Positions 57,188 through 64,000 of a stretch of 64,000 nucleotides of DNA are shown one piece after another (positions within the stretch are counted from its first letter, which is position 1; each line of letters opens with the position of its first letter). The notes under the pieces were generated by a model. That model was not told where the DNA came from and searched no databases. It worked only from the letters and a program-made list of their open reading frames with translations. The stretch is from NCBI RefSeq assembly GCF_002904335.1, contig NZ_PPHF01000164.1, positions 62,001-126,000 of the forward strand. The letters run 5' to 3'. A program made the position numbers and the translations under genes. The DNA is from Amycolatopsis sp. CA-126428. GTDB taxonomy: Bacteria > Actinomycetota > Actinomycetes > Mycobacteriales > Pseudonocardiaceae.

Positions 57188-57950
57188 CCACCGGGAAGAA
57201 CAGCCGCAGCCGCTCGACCCGCCCCGCGGGGTGGGACATCAGCCAGACCACCGCCGGCGGGCAGTGGTGCGGGTCGTGGGCGGGGCTGATCATCTCCATC
57301 TCCCACACCGTGCAGTCGCGGCTGGTGACCGCGTGGACGAACTTCTGGCGCACACCGGACCCCAAGTCCGCGTCCATGCCCCGCACCGCCATTTCCACGC
57401 CGCCGCGGTAGCCCTGGCCGCTGGTCATGTGCAGGCCGGGGGACCAGCGGTCGGCGACGACCGCGGCGAACTCGCCGCGGCGGGCGGCCGCCAGCGTGTC
57501 GGTGGCTTCCCGGGCGCCGGCGGCGTTGCGGGCCGCCGCGTCGTCGTACGCCTCGTCCGCCGCGGCCAGCAGTGCTTCGGCCGGCTTCGCCCGCGCCTGG
57601 TTCAGGCGGCTGCGGACCGTGCCCACCGGGAGCTCGCAGGCGGCGGCGATCTGCTCGTACGACGTGACGTCGCTGAAGTGCCGCAAGAGCACCACCTGCC
57701 GCAGCGCGGGGGACAACCGGTCGATCGCGTGCAGCCACGGGCCCGCCGCGGCCGGGTCGCGCAGGGTGCCGATCCGGCGCAACGCGATCAGGACGACGTC
57801 CTGCACGGCGTCCTCGGCGTCCGGTCCGTGGCCCAGGATGCTCAGCGCCACCACGCGGATGCCGGCCTGGTGCCGGGCGAGCAGCATGCCCAGCGCGCTC
57901 GCGCTGCCGGCCTGCGCGCTGCGCACCAGGTCGATCTCGAGGGGGCTCAC
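57150..57950 (-). CDS. ECF sigma factor with NTF2-like tail and shortened linker
   Basis: 266 residues from GTG 57950 (start not certain; no good ribosome site). Sigma-2 region: LVRSAQAGSASALGMLLARHQAGIRVVALSILGHGPDAEDAVQDVVLIALRRIGTLRDPAAAGPWLHA (about 5-72). Sigma-4: IDRLSPALRQVVLLRHFSDVTSYEQIAAACELPVGTVRSRLNQAR (about 73-117). The two are joined almost directly, while related factors have 40-50 residues with an RN-rich segment between them. This looks like an in-frame deletion. A C-terminal SnoaL/NTF2-like domain (about 140-266) is common in ECF groups without anti-sigma factors. Whether the factor is active is unclear. It overlaps the expansin gene at its 3' end. Confidence 0.75.
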   Translation of the reverse strand: MSPLEIDLVRSAQAGSASALGMLLARHQAGIRVVALSILGHGPDAEDAVQDVVLIALRRIGTLRDPAAAGPWLHAIDRLSPALRQVVLLRHFSDVTSYEQIAAACELPVGTVRSRLNQARAKPAEALLAAADEAYDDAAARNAAGAREATDTLAAARRGEFAAVVADRWSPGLHMTSGQGYRGGVEMAVRGMDADLGSGVRQKFVHAVTSRDCTVWEMEMISPAHDPHHCPPAVVWLMSHPAGRVERLRLFFPVVSAGRTAGSPAG

Positions 57951-58067
57951 GCGGTCGATCTTCGCAGCCGGAACGAGCTGTGACGCACGCCATACCCGGT
58001 CGATCGAACTTCCCGCCGCCGACCCCATCGTGCCGGTGTTCCACCTCAACGTGATTCGGAGAACCCC

Positions 58068-58568
58068 ATGGACATCGGCACCCACACCGTCGAAACACGG
58101 CGCCGAAGCCCAGCGCAACGTCGCGGAGTCCGTCCGCCGCAACGCCGATCGGCCCGAGCTGCCCGAGGTGCTGGCCGCGTTGCAGGCGACCGCGTCCCTC
58201 TCGAACGACGACGAGATGAACGCCGCCCTGCGTGGCCTGCTGCCGGCGTACTTCGCCGACTACTGGGGCCGCGAGGCGGAATTCGCGCCGTTGCGGGCGA
58301 GCACCCCGCGGCACCCCCATCTCCGGGCTGGCCGCCGACCTCGTGCCGGACACCGTCGGCGACCGGGGAGCGCTCGGCGCGCTGACCGTGCCGGCACCGG
58401 TGATCGGCGGCCGGTACGACGTGATCTGCGGTCCGCGCTGGGCGCACGAGCTGCACGAGCTCATCCCCGGTGCGCGCCTGGTCGTGCTGGAGCACAGCGG
58501 GCACTTCGGGCACCTCGAGGGGCCGGAGCGTTTCGCCGAGTCCGTAGGTGGACTTCGTCAAGGGCTGA
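58068..58568 (+). pseudogene. Decayed alpha/beta hydrolase (prolyl-aminopeptidase-like)
   Basis: Pieces of one hydrolase appear in three frames. There is a possible original start (MDIGTHTVE at 58068), then an internal piece with RNADRPELPEVLAALQAT and LPAYFADYWGREAEFAPLRAS, then after a shift near 58310 ITVP-like LTVPAPVIGGRYDVICGPRWAHELHELIPGARLVVLEHSGHFGHLEGPERFAES (Asp and His of the triad), and after another shift near 58545 VDFVKG and a stop at 58566-58568. The segment that should carry the GxSxG nucleophile is absent. A large internal deletion and at least two frameshifts make it non-functional. Confidence 0.75.
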
Positions 58569-58595
58569 GGCGACGGCCCGGGGGACCGCCCGCCG

Positions 58596-59084
58596 TCACC
58601 CCTCTTCGCCGATCGCCGACAGGAAGGCCGCGAGGTCGTCGGTGAACCGCAGGAGCAGGTCGTAGAAGGTGCGGCGGTCCTCCGGCGCCCAGCCGGCGAG
58701 CGCGTCGCCGAACCAGCCGAGCAGGGTGGCGACGTAGCGGTCGGCGATGTCGGCGCCATCGGGGGTCAGCTCGACCAGCCGGGCGCGCCGGTCGTCGGGG
58801 TCGGCCAGGCCGCGCACGAGCCGCCGTCGTTCGAGCACGTGCAGGTGCCGCGTGACGTGCGGCCCGGCGACCTGCATCCGGTCGGCGATCTCCCCGACGC
58901 GCATCGCCTTCCCGGTCAGGTGCAGGGCGAGGATGATCGACAGCCCGGGCCGGTCGAGGTCGGCCCCGATCCGCTTCATCGCCCGCTCGCCCAGCCCGCT
59001 GCGGTTCATCAGGGTGCCCAGCTGCAGGAGCCGGGGCAGCACGGCGCGCAGGTCGGACCCGTCGCCGGCTTCTGTGGCGGCCAT
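58596..59084 (-). CDS. MarR-family regulator
   Basis: 162 residues from ATG 59084 (a GTG one codon earlier is possible). The winged helix (about 45-110) reads LSIILALHLTGKAMRVGEIADRMQVAGPHVTRHLHVLERRRLVRGLADPDDRRARLVELTPDG; flanking helices form the dimer. It is divergent from an FAD monooxygenase gene. Two near-identical 17-bp palindromes in the gap, one beside each start, make it the likely repressor of both genes. MarR proteins of this sort respond to phenolic compounds or drugs, which would suit a monooxygenase target. Confidence 0.85.
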   Translation of the reverse strand: MAATEAGDGSDLRAVLPRLLQLGTLMNRSGLGERAMKRIGADLDRPGLSIILALHLTGKAMRVGEIADRMQVAGPHVTRHLHVLERRRLVRGLADPDDRRARLVELTPDGADIADRYVATLLGWFGDALAGWAPEDRRTFYDLLLRFTDDLAAFLSAIGEEG

Positions 59085-59096
59085 CACACCTCTTAG

Positions 59097-59183
59097 ATAG
59101 CTAACTTAGGTATATAGTCGGTCTGGTCGGGGGTTGATCAAGCGCATTGTCGCACCTCCCATTTGGATACCTAACTTAGCTAT
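59097..59183. promoter_or_regulatory. Two MarR-type operators
   Basis: ATAGCTAACTTAGGTAT (59097-59113) and ATACCTAACTTAGCTAT (59167-59183) are almost exact reverse complements of each other and are each nearly palindromic (TAxCTAA-C-TTAGxTA). The first lies 13 bases upstream of the MarR start, the second about 10 bases before the monooxygenase start, next to its TAGGAGAT ribosome site. Their AT-rich sequence stands out in this GC-rich DNA. Confidence 0.8.
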
Positions 59184-59193
59184 AGGAGATCTC

Positions 59194-60375
59194 ATGAAGA
59201 AGGTGTTGATTTCCGGCGCCAGCATCGCCGGTCCGGCCCTGGCCTTCTGGCTGCAGCGGTCCGGGTTCGCGGTCACTCTCGTGGAGAAGGCCCCCGAACT
59301 CCGGGTCGGCGGCTATCCCATCGACGTCCGCGGCACCGCCCTGGACGCCGTCGAGCGGATGGGGATCCTGCCGCGCCTGCGGGACCTGCACATCTCGACC
59401 CGGCGGCTGACCTTCCTCGACGCCGACGGCGGCGAAATCGTGGCCCTGGCCCCGAACGACGTCATCGGCGGCATCGACGGCGAAGACCTCGAGATCCGCC
59501 GCGGCGACCTGATCCGAACGCTGTACGACCTGGTGCGCGACGACGTCGAGGTCCGGTTCGGCGACACCGTCGAAACCCTCGCCGACCACGCCGGCGGCGT
59601 CGACGCCACCTTCCGCAGCGGCCACCGGGACACCTACGACCTGGTGATCGGAGCCGACGGCCTGCACTCCCGGACCCGGGAGCTCGTCTTCGGCGACGAG
59701 GCCCCGTTCCACCGCTACCTCGGCTACAGCTTCGCCGGGTTCACCACGCCCAACGACTTCGGGCTCTTCCGCGAGGGGCTCGCGTGGAGTACGCCCGGCA
59801 AGGGCGCGGCCATGTACGCGGTCCTCGACAGCGAGGAGGTCCACGGCTTCCTGGTGTTCGCCCGGCCGGAGCCGCCGATGGAGGCGTTCCGCAACCCCGA
59901 AGCCCAGCGCGACCTGATCGCCCGCACCTTCGAAGGCGAGGGCTGGGAGATCCCGCGCCTGGTCGCGGCGATGCGCGAGGCCGACGACCTGTTCTTCGAC
60001 GTGATCAGCCAGATCCACCTGCCGCGCTGGTCGGCCGGCCGCGTCGCGCTCATCGGCGACGCCGCCCACGCGCCGTCGTTCCTGACCGGCCAGGGCACCA
60101 GCCTCGCCCTCGTGGGCGCGTACGTCCTCGGGCACGCGCTGGCGACCATCCCGGACCACGCGGCGGCGTTCGCCGCCTACGAAAACCGGGTGCGGGGGTT
60201 CGTCGAGGCCAACCAGGCTCTGGTGGGCAACGGCCAGTCGACCCTCTTCCCGGCCACGGCAGAGGCCCTCGAACGCCGCAATGCCGCGCTTCGGCAGTTG
60301 ACGACGGTGCCGAGCACGCCGCGGCCGGAGCATTCGGCGTTCACCCTGCCCGAGTTCGCGGTGCCGGTGCGGTGA
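59194..60375 (+). CDS. FAD-dependent monooxygenase, Tet(X)-like
   Basis: 393 residues from ATG 59194 behind TAGGAGAT. Motifs: FAD-binding VLISGASIAGPALAFWLQRSG (about 4; A replaces the second Gly of GxGxxG), LVIGADGLHSRTRELVFG (about 155, the DG motif), and RVALIGDAAHAPSFLTGQGTSLALVGAYVLG (about 287). It resembles the actinomycete group of Tet(X)/anthraniloyl-type hydroxylases that oxidise aromatic drugs or natural products with NADPH and oxygen. The MarR gene and operators upstream point to induction by a toxic or aromatic compound. A drug-inactivating role is possible but unproved. A strong hairpin terminator follows the stop. Confidence 0.8.
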   Translation: MKKVLISGASIAGPALAFWLQRSGFAVTLVEKAPELRVGGYPIDVRGTALDAVERMGILPRLRDLHISTRRLTFLDADGGEIVALAPNDVIGGIDGEDLEIRRGDLIRTLYDLVRDDVEVRFGDTVETLADHAGGVDATFRSGHRDTYDLVIGADGLHSRTRELVFGDEAPFHRYLGYSFAGFTTPNDFGLFREGLAWSTPGKGAAMYAVLDSEEVHGFLVFARPEPPMEAFRNPEAQRDLIARTFEGEGWEIPRLVAAMREADDLFFDVISQIHLPRWSAGRVALIGDAAHAPSFLTGQGTSLALVGAYVLGHALATIPDHAAAFAAYENRVRGFVEANQALVGNGQSTLFPATAEALERRNAALRQLTTVPSTPRPEHSAFTLPEFAVPVR

Positions 60376-60393
60376 GGTGGTCGGACCCGGCCG

Positions 60394-60464
60394 GCCGGAC
60401 GGCGAGCGTGCGGCGGTGCGGGTGCCCGCTCGTGCCCGGCACCCGCACCCGCTTGCCGTCCGGC
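60394..60464. terminator. Two-stage hairpin between convergent genes
   Basis: Outer arms GCCGGACGGC (60394-60403) and GCCGTCCGGC (60455-60464) and inner arms GGTGCGGGTGCC (60415-60426) and GGCACCCGCACC (60438-60449) are all perfect. The structure fills the gap between the monooxygenase stop and the convergent small-protein stop. It should end transcription from both sides even without a T tract, as is common in actinomycetes. Confidence 0.8.
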
Positions 60465-60465
60465 G

Positions 60466-60663
60466 TCAGCTGGCCGGGATGACGAGGACCGGGAAGTTCC
60501 GGTCGACCACGCACAAGGCCGTCGTGGCGAACATTTCGAGGGAGCTGCCGACGCACCGGCCCAACGGCCAGCTTTCGGCCTGGGCCGAGGCGGTGCCCGC
60601 CGGGCCGAGCAGGACTCCGGTCGTGAGCGCCAACACACCCAGCGCGGTCGTGATCCGTCGCAT
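60466..60663 (-). CDS. Small secreted protein, 65 residues
   Basis: A clear signal peptide (MRRITTALGVLALTTGVLLG, ending ASA near residue 27) is followed by a 38-residue mature part with two Cys (GRCVGSSLEMFATTALCVVD) that may form one disulfide. The ATG at 60663 has GGAGG-like GACAGGAGGATCGCC upstream. I do not recognise the family. It is a lone gene, with a strong shared terminator at its 3' end and a divergent ROK regulator upstream. Small secreted proteins of this type are frequent in actinomycetes and mostly uncharacterised. Confidence 0.65.
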   Translation of the reverse strand: MRRITTALGVLALTTGVLLGPAGTASAQAESWPLGRCVGSSLEMFATTALCVVDRNFPVLVIPAS

Positions 60664-60836
60664 GGCGATCCTCCTGTCGTAGAGCCGGTTCGCGATGGCG
60701 GGAGGCTGCCCCGGATCCGGGGCGGACGAACGGGTTCGCGGCGCAAGGCACCGGCTCGGGTGACCCCCACACGGACCCCACCGGTCACCTGCGTCGGCCG
60801 GCGAAGCGCCGGTTCCGACGCAGTAGGCTGAGGCGA

Positions 60837-62039
60837 ATGAGCACGGTATCCACCCCGGAGCAGTCGATGGTCGAAACCCGGCACCAAACCCGGTTGCTGA
60901 CCCTGCTCCGGGACGACGGCCCGATGTCGCGGGTCGAGCTGGGGGAGCGGCTCGAGCTGCCGCGCGCCCGGGTGGGCGCCGAGGTGGCGCGGCTCGCCGA
61001 GGTCGGGCTCGTCGAGGCCGCGGGCCCTTCGGCCAGCCGGGGCGGGCGGCGCTCGACGCTGGTCCGGCTCGCCGGTGAGCTGCGGGTGCTCGCGGTGGAC
61101 GTCGGTGCGACGTCGGTCGGCGTGGCGGTCACCGACGCTTCGTGCGAGGTGCTCGCGCACGCCGTCGAGGACTGCGATGTGCGGCAGGGGCCGCACCCGG
61201 TGCTGCGGCGGGTCGCCGAGCTCGCGGCGAAGGTCCGCGACGAGGCACCCGGCCGGCTGATCGCGGCCGGCATCGGGCTGCCGGGCCCGGTCAGCTTCGC
61301 CGAGGGGATGGCCGTCGCGCCGCCGATCATGCCCGGCTGGGACCGGTTCAACGTGCGCGACCACCTGGGCGGCCTCTGGGGCTGCCCCGTCGCGGTGGAC
61401 AACGACGTCAACGCGATGGCGCTCGGCGAGCGGCACGCCGGGGTCGCGCGCTCGACCGACGACCTGATGTTCGTCAAGATCGGCACCGGGATCGGCTGCG
61501 GGATCGTGCTCGGCGGCAAGGTCTACCGCGGGGTCGCCGGGACGGCGGGCGACATCGGGCACATCCGGCTCGACGACTTCGGCCCGACCTGCGCGTGCGG
61601 CGAGGTCGGCTGCCTGGAGGCCTACTTCGGCGGGGCCGCGCTGGCCCGCGACGGGCTGGCCCTGGCGCGCAGCGGCCGTTCGGCGCACCTGGCCGAGGCG
61701 GCCGCCGGGGGCGGGGCGGTCACCGCCCGCGACGTCGGCCGGGCCGCCGCGGCGGGCGACTCCGGCGCGGTCAACCTCATCCGCGACGGCGGACGGCGGC
61801 TCGGCCAGGTCATCGCCTCGCTGGTCTGCTTCATCAACCCGGGCATGGTGGTGATCGGCGGCGGCGTGGCCCAGCTGGGGCACCAGCTGCTCGCCGAGGT
61901 CCGCAGCGCGGTGTACCGCCGCTCCCTGCCACTGGCCACCGGGAACCTCCCGATCGTGCTGTCCGAGCTGGGGGAGACGGCGGGCGTGATCGGGGCCGCC
62001 TGGTCGGCCACGGACCGGGCTTTCACGCTCAGCAGCTGA
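60837..62039 (+). CDS. ROK-family regulator with intact kinase-like site
   Basis: 400 residues. An N-terminal winged helix (about 15-75, QTRLLTLLRDDGPMSRVELGERLELPRARVGAEVARLAEVGLVE) precedes a ROK domain. The latter has a nucleotide-binding VDVGATSVGVAVTD (about 82), catalytic-type Asp in VDNDVNAMALGE (about 188), and the zinc motif TCACGEVGCLEAYFGG (about 252). With phosphate-binding and Asp residues present it may still bind sugar and ATP. TAGGCT, a -10-like hexamer, lies seven bases before the ATG, suggesting a leaderless transcript. It lies just upstream of another ROK gene and a sugar ABC transporter, so it probably controls sugar uptake. Confidence 0.8.
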   Translation: MSTVSTPEQSMVETRHQTRLLTLLRDDGPMSRVELGERLELPRARVGAEVARLAEVGLVEAAGPSASRGGRRSTLVRLAGELRVLAVDVGATSVGVAVTDASCEVLAHAVEDCDVRQGPHPVLRRVAELAAKVRDEAPGRLIAAGIGLPGPVSFAEGMAVAPPIMPGWDRFNVRDHLGGLWGCPVAVDNDVNAMALGERHAGVARSTDDLMFVKIGTGIGCGIVLGGKVYRGVAGTAGDIGHIRLDDFGPTCACGEVGCLEAYFGGAALARDGLALARSGRSAHLAEAAAGGGAVTARDVGRAAAAGDSGAVNLIRDGGRRLGQVIASLVCFINPGMVVIGGGVAQLGHQLLAEVRSAVYRRSLPLATGNLPIVLSELGETAGVIGAAWSATDRAFTLSS

Positions 62040-62086
62040 ACCCCTCCGCTCACTCGGCGTTGCTGAACGCGTCCACTGTGTAACGT

Positions 62087-62137
62087 CGAAACCCGACAGA
62101 CTTTTGCATCGACTAATCGAAAGTCTGTCCGGTTTCG
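62087..62137. promoter_or_regulatory. 18-bp inverted repeat upstream of the second ROK gene
   Basis: CGAAACCCGACAGACTTT (62087-62104) and AAAGTCTGTCCGGTTTCG (62120-62137) pair at 17 of 18 positions around a 15-base loop. It may be an operator for one of the ROK proteins, or a hairpin ending the first ROK gene. It lies about 45 bases before the next promoter. Confidence 0.65.
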
Positions 62138-62182
62138 CACGTCTATCCGGGTGAAAACCCGACTAAACGCGCCGGTATCACC

Positions 62183-62211
62183 TTGACGAGTGATGGGAGT
62201 CACCCTACTTT
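62183..62211 (+). promoter_or_regulatory. Promoter of the ROK-ABC transporter operon
   Basis: TTGACG (62183-62188), exactly 17 bases, then TACTTT (62206-62211) match the housekeeping sigma consensus well. Transcription would begin near 62218, about 46 bases before the GTG of the second ROK gene. The 18-bp inverted repeat lies just upstream, a position suited to an activator or looping repressor. Confidence 0.65.
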
Positions 62212-62263
62212 CGCTGCCTGAGCGACAAAGTGCGTTCAGTAGGCAGCGCAAGATGGGGGCACC

Positions 62264-63466
62264 GTGGCCGTCACCGAAACGAGGCGAGCCGGCTCGGCGA
62301 GCCCGCGTACGGCGAACCTGGCCGCGGTCCTGCGGGCGCTGCGCACCGGCCCGCTCTCGCGCACCCAGCTGGCGGCCCGCTGCGGGCTCGCGAAGTCCGC
62401 GGTCCCCGGCCTGCTCACCGAACTCGCCGAACGCGGCCTGGTCCGGCCCGCCGGGGTCCTCCCCGGCAACGGGCGGCCGAGCCGGCTGGTCGAACTGCAC
62501 GGCGAAGACGCGTACGCGCTGGCGCTGGCCATCGAAGCCGACCGGCTGTCGGCACTGGTCACCGACCTCTCCGGCCGGGTCCTGGCCGAACGGGCGCAGC
62601 CCGTCGACGTCGCCGCGCTCGGGCTGCCCGCCGGGCTGGACGAACTCGCCCGCCTGGCCCGCGGAGTGCTGCCCGGTCCACCGGTCGGGGTCGCGATCTC
62701 GGTGCCCGGGCTGGTCGACTCGGCCGCCGCCGTGCTGCGGTTCGCGCCGGCGCTGCGCTGGCGGGACGCCGAAATCGCCGGCCTGATGGCCGCCCGGCTG
62801 GGCGTTCCGGCCGCCGCCATCGCGGTGGACAACGACGCCAACCTCGGCGCGCTCGCCGAATCGGCCGAGGGCACCGCGACCGAGCTCTTCTACCTCGGCG
62901 GCGGCACGGCCGTCGGTGGCGGGTTCGTCTCCGGCGGCACGATCCTGCGCGGCGCGCGCGGCTTCGCCGGCGAGGTCGGGCACATCGCCGTCGACCCGTC
63001 CGGCGAGCGGTGTTCCTGCGGCCGGACGGGCTGCCTGGAGACGAAGGCGAACCTGGCCGCGCTGCTGCGCGCGGCCGCCGCCCCCGGTGACCCGCTGCAC
63101 GATCCGGCCCCCGGCGTCGAGGGCCGCGTCGCCCTGCTCAAGGAGCGCATCCGGCTCGGCGACCAGCGCGCGGTGACGGCGGTCCACGAACTCGGCGTCG
63201 CCCTCGGTATCGCCCTGTCCACTGTGGTCGACGTGCTCGACCCGGACGTCGTCGTGCTCGGCGGTTACTTCGCGGAACTGGGCGAGTGGCTGGTCGAACC
63301 GGTCCGCGTCGAACTCGCCGCCCGGCCGCTCGGCCAGGCCCGGGTGGTGGCGTCCGGGCTCGGCCTGCGGGCCCCGCTGCGGGGGGCCGCGCACCTGGCG
63401 GCCGAGCGGCTGTTCGCCGACCCGACGCTGGCCGACCCGACGCTCGCCGAGGAGGTCACGGTATGA
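62264..63466 (+). CDS. ROK-family transcriptional repressor
   Basis: 400 residues from GTG 62264. Winged helix (about 15-70, NLAAVLRALRTGPLSRTQLAARCGLAKSAVPGLLTELAERGLV), then a ROK domain with VDNDANLGALAE (about 190), GEVGHIAVD (about 238) and zinc motif CSCGRTGCLETK (about 248). The glycine-rich ATP loop of true kinases is replaced by IEADRLSALVTD, so it is a sensor rather than a sugar kinase. A short repeat, ADPTLADPTLAEE, lies at the C-terminus. The stop overlaps the ABC ATPase start (ATGA), so it is transcribed with, and surely regulates, that sugar transporter, probably through the upstream inverted repeat. Confidence 0.85.
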   Translation: MAVTETRRAGSASPRTANLAAVLRALRTGPLSRTQLAARCGLAKSAVPGLLTELAERGLVRPAGVLPGNGRPSRLVELHGEDAYALALAIEADRLSALVTDLSGRVLAERAQPVDVAALGLPAGLDELARLARGVLPGPPVGVAISVPGLVDSAAAVLRFAPALRWRDAEIAGLMAARLGVPAAAIAVDNDANLGALAESAEGTATELFYLGGGTAVGGGFVSGGTILRGARGFAGEVGHIAVDPSGERCSCGRTGCLETKANLAALLRAAAAPGDPLHDPAPGVEGRVALLKERIRLGDQRAVTAVHELGVALGIALSTVVDVLDPDVVVLGGYFAELGEWLVEPVRVELAARPLGQARVVASGLGLRAPLRGAAHLAAERLFADPTLADPTLAEEVTV

Positions 63467-64000
63467 CCCTGCTTTCCGTCCGCGGGATCGTGAAGAGCTT
63501 TCCCGGGGTGCGCGCCCTCGACGGCGTCGACCTCGACGTCGAACCCGGCGAAGTGCACTGCCTGCTCGGCCAGAACGGCGCGGGGAAGTCGACGCTGATC
63601 AAGGTCCTCTCCGGCGCGCACCGGCCGGACTCCGGCGAGCTCACCTGGGCCGGCGAGCGCGTCGAACTCGGTTCGCCGGTCGACGCCCTGCGCCTGGGCA
63701 TCGCCACCATGTACCAGGAGCTCGACCTGGTGCCCGGGCTTTCGGTGGCGGACAACATCTTCCTCGGCCACGAACGCGCCCGCTTCGGGTTCACGCGGAT
63801 CTCCCAGGCCCGGGCCGAGGCCGCCCGCCTGATGGCCCGGCTCGGGCACCCGGACATCCGGCCCTCGACCGAGGTCGGCAAGCTGTCGGCCGCCGGGCAG
63901 CAGCTCGTGTCGATGGCCCGCGCGCTGGCCCACGACGCCCGGCTGCTCGTGATGGACGAACCCACCGCCGCGCTGGCCGGCGAGGAGGTCGACAACCTCT
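63463..64000 (+). CDS. Sugar ABC transporter ATPase (RbsA/XylG type), 5' part
   Basis: The first 179 residues are visible; the gene runs off the window. ATG 63463 is behind GAGGAGG and overlaps the ROK stop by four bases. The first ATPase domain has Walker A LGQNGAGKSTLI (about 35), Q-loop TMYQELDLVPGLSV (about 84), signature LSAAGQQLVSMARAL (unusual AAG in place of the common VGQ/GG) and Walker B LLVMDEPTAALAGEEV (about 165). This is the CUT2 type with two fused ATPase domains, importing pentoses, ribose or similar sugars. Permease and binding protein genes are expected beyond the edge. Regulated by the preceding ROK protein. Confidence 0.9.
   Translation, partial: MTLLSVRGIVKSFPGVRALDGVDLDVEPGEVHCLLGQNGAGKSTLIKVLSGAHRPDSGELTWAGERVELGSPVDALRLGIATMYQELDLVPGLSVADNIFLGHERARFGFTRISQARAEAARLMARLGHPDIRPSTEVGKLSAAGQQLVSMARALAHDARLLVMDEPTAALAGEEVDNL

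Noticed and set aside
58232..58645. Intact rightward hydrolase gene
   Set aside because: Only the last part resembles a hydrolase; the start of this frame is out of frame with the homologous upstream piece and the nucleophile is missing.
1..64000. CRISPR arrays, tRNA, rRNA, integrase or transposase genes
   Set aside because: No regularly spaced repeats with spacers, no cloverleaf or rRNA sequence, and no recombinase-like protein was found on reading either strand.

Overview
The window is high-GC actinomycete DNA, most like a Pseudonocardiales (Amycolatopsis-type) chromosome. The evidence is strong third-position GC, frequent GTG and TTG starts, many overlapping ATGA/GTGA gene junctions, abundant TetR/MarR/SARP/ROK regulators, CAZymes with ricin-type lectin tails, and specialised-metabolite synthases. 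The genus is an inference. No rRNA, tRNA, CRISPR array, phage or transposase gene was seen.

Region by region. 1-5.2 kb: secreted carbohydrate enzymes (a clan-A glycoside hydrolase and a GH43 exo-galactanase-like enzyme, both with ricin-type lectin domains), the first codons of a leftward gene behind a CebR-like operator, and an anchored deacetylase-like protein. 5.4-8.9 kb: an epoxide hydrolase, a CGNR regulator with paired operators, and a stand-alone HypX-like formyltransferase/crotonase fusion. 9.6-16.1 kb: a compact peptide locus (SARP/AfsR-type regulator, S26 peptidase, ABC exporter, MauD-like thioredoxin, MauE-like redox membrane protein and an unlisted 45-residue Cys-rich precursor gene). 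16-25 kb: mixed metabolic genes and regulators, including a FadD17-like acyl-CoA ligase behind a KstR-like motif. 25.4-30.9 kb: sugar or sugar-acid uptake and catabolism (enolase-superfamily enzyme, ABC importer, GntR regulator, mutarotase). 31.0-48.8 kb: one leftward seven-gene operon for a hybrid NRPS-PKS product with tailoring enzymes. 49-60.7 kb: oxidoreductase, hydrolase and regulator modules with clear operators, an expansin, a sigma factor and a decayed hydrolase gene. 60.8-64 kb: two ROK regulators and the start of a sugar ABC transporter.

The most interesting locus is 12.5-16.1 kb. The small gene at 15849-15986 encodes a leader with an Ala-Gly-Ala processing site followed by a four-cysteine core. 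It is transcribed with a MauE/MauD-like disulfide-forming pair, an exporter with no peptidase domain, and a dedicated S26 peptidase. A 16-bp hairpin separates the precursor from its maturation genes. Two heptamers with an 11-bp period, the layout used by SARP activators, lie upstream. Together these suggest an exported, oxidatively folded peptide (bacteriocin or signal) made without any visible lanthionine, lasso or radical-SAM enzyme.

The NRPS-PKS operon is also unusual. It has two synthetases that each end in a thioesterase, a ketosynthase module with no acyltransferase, and a mobile-looking 46-bp palindrome translated in frame inside the megasynthase linker. The same palindrome lies as a perfect hairpin just past the 3' end of the operon.
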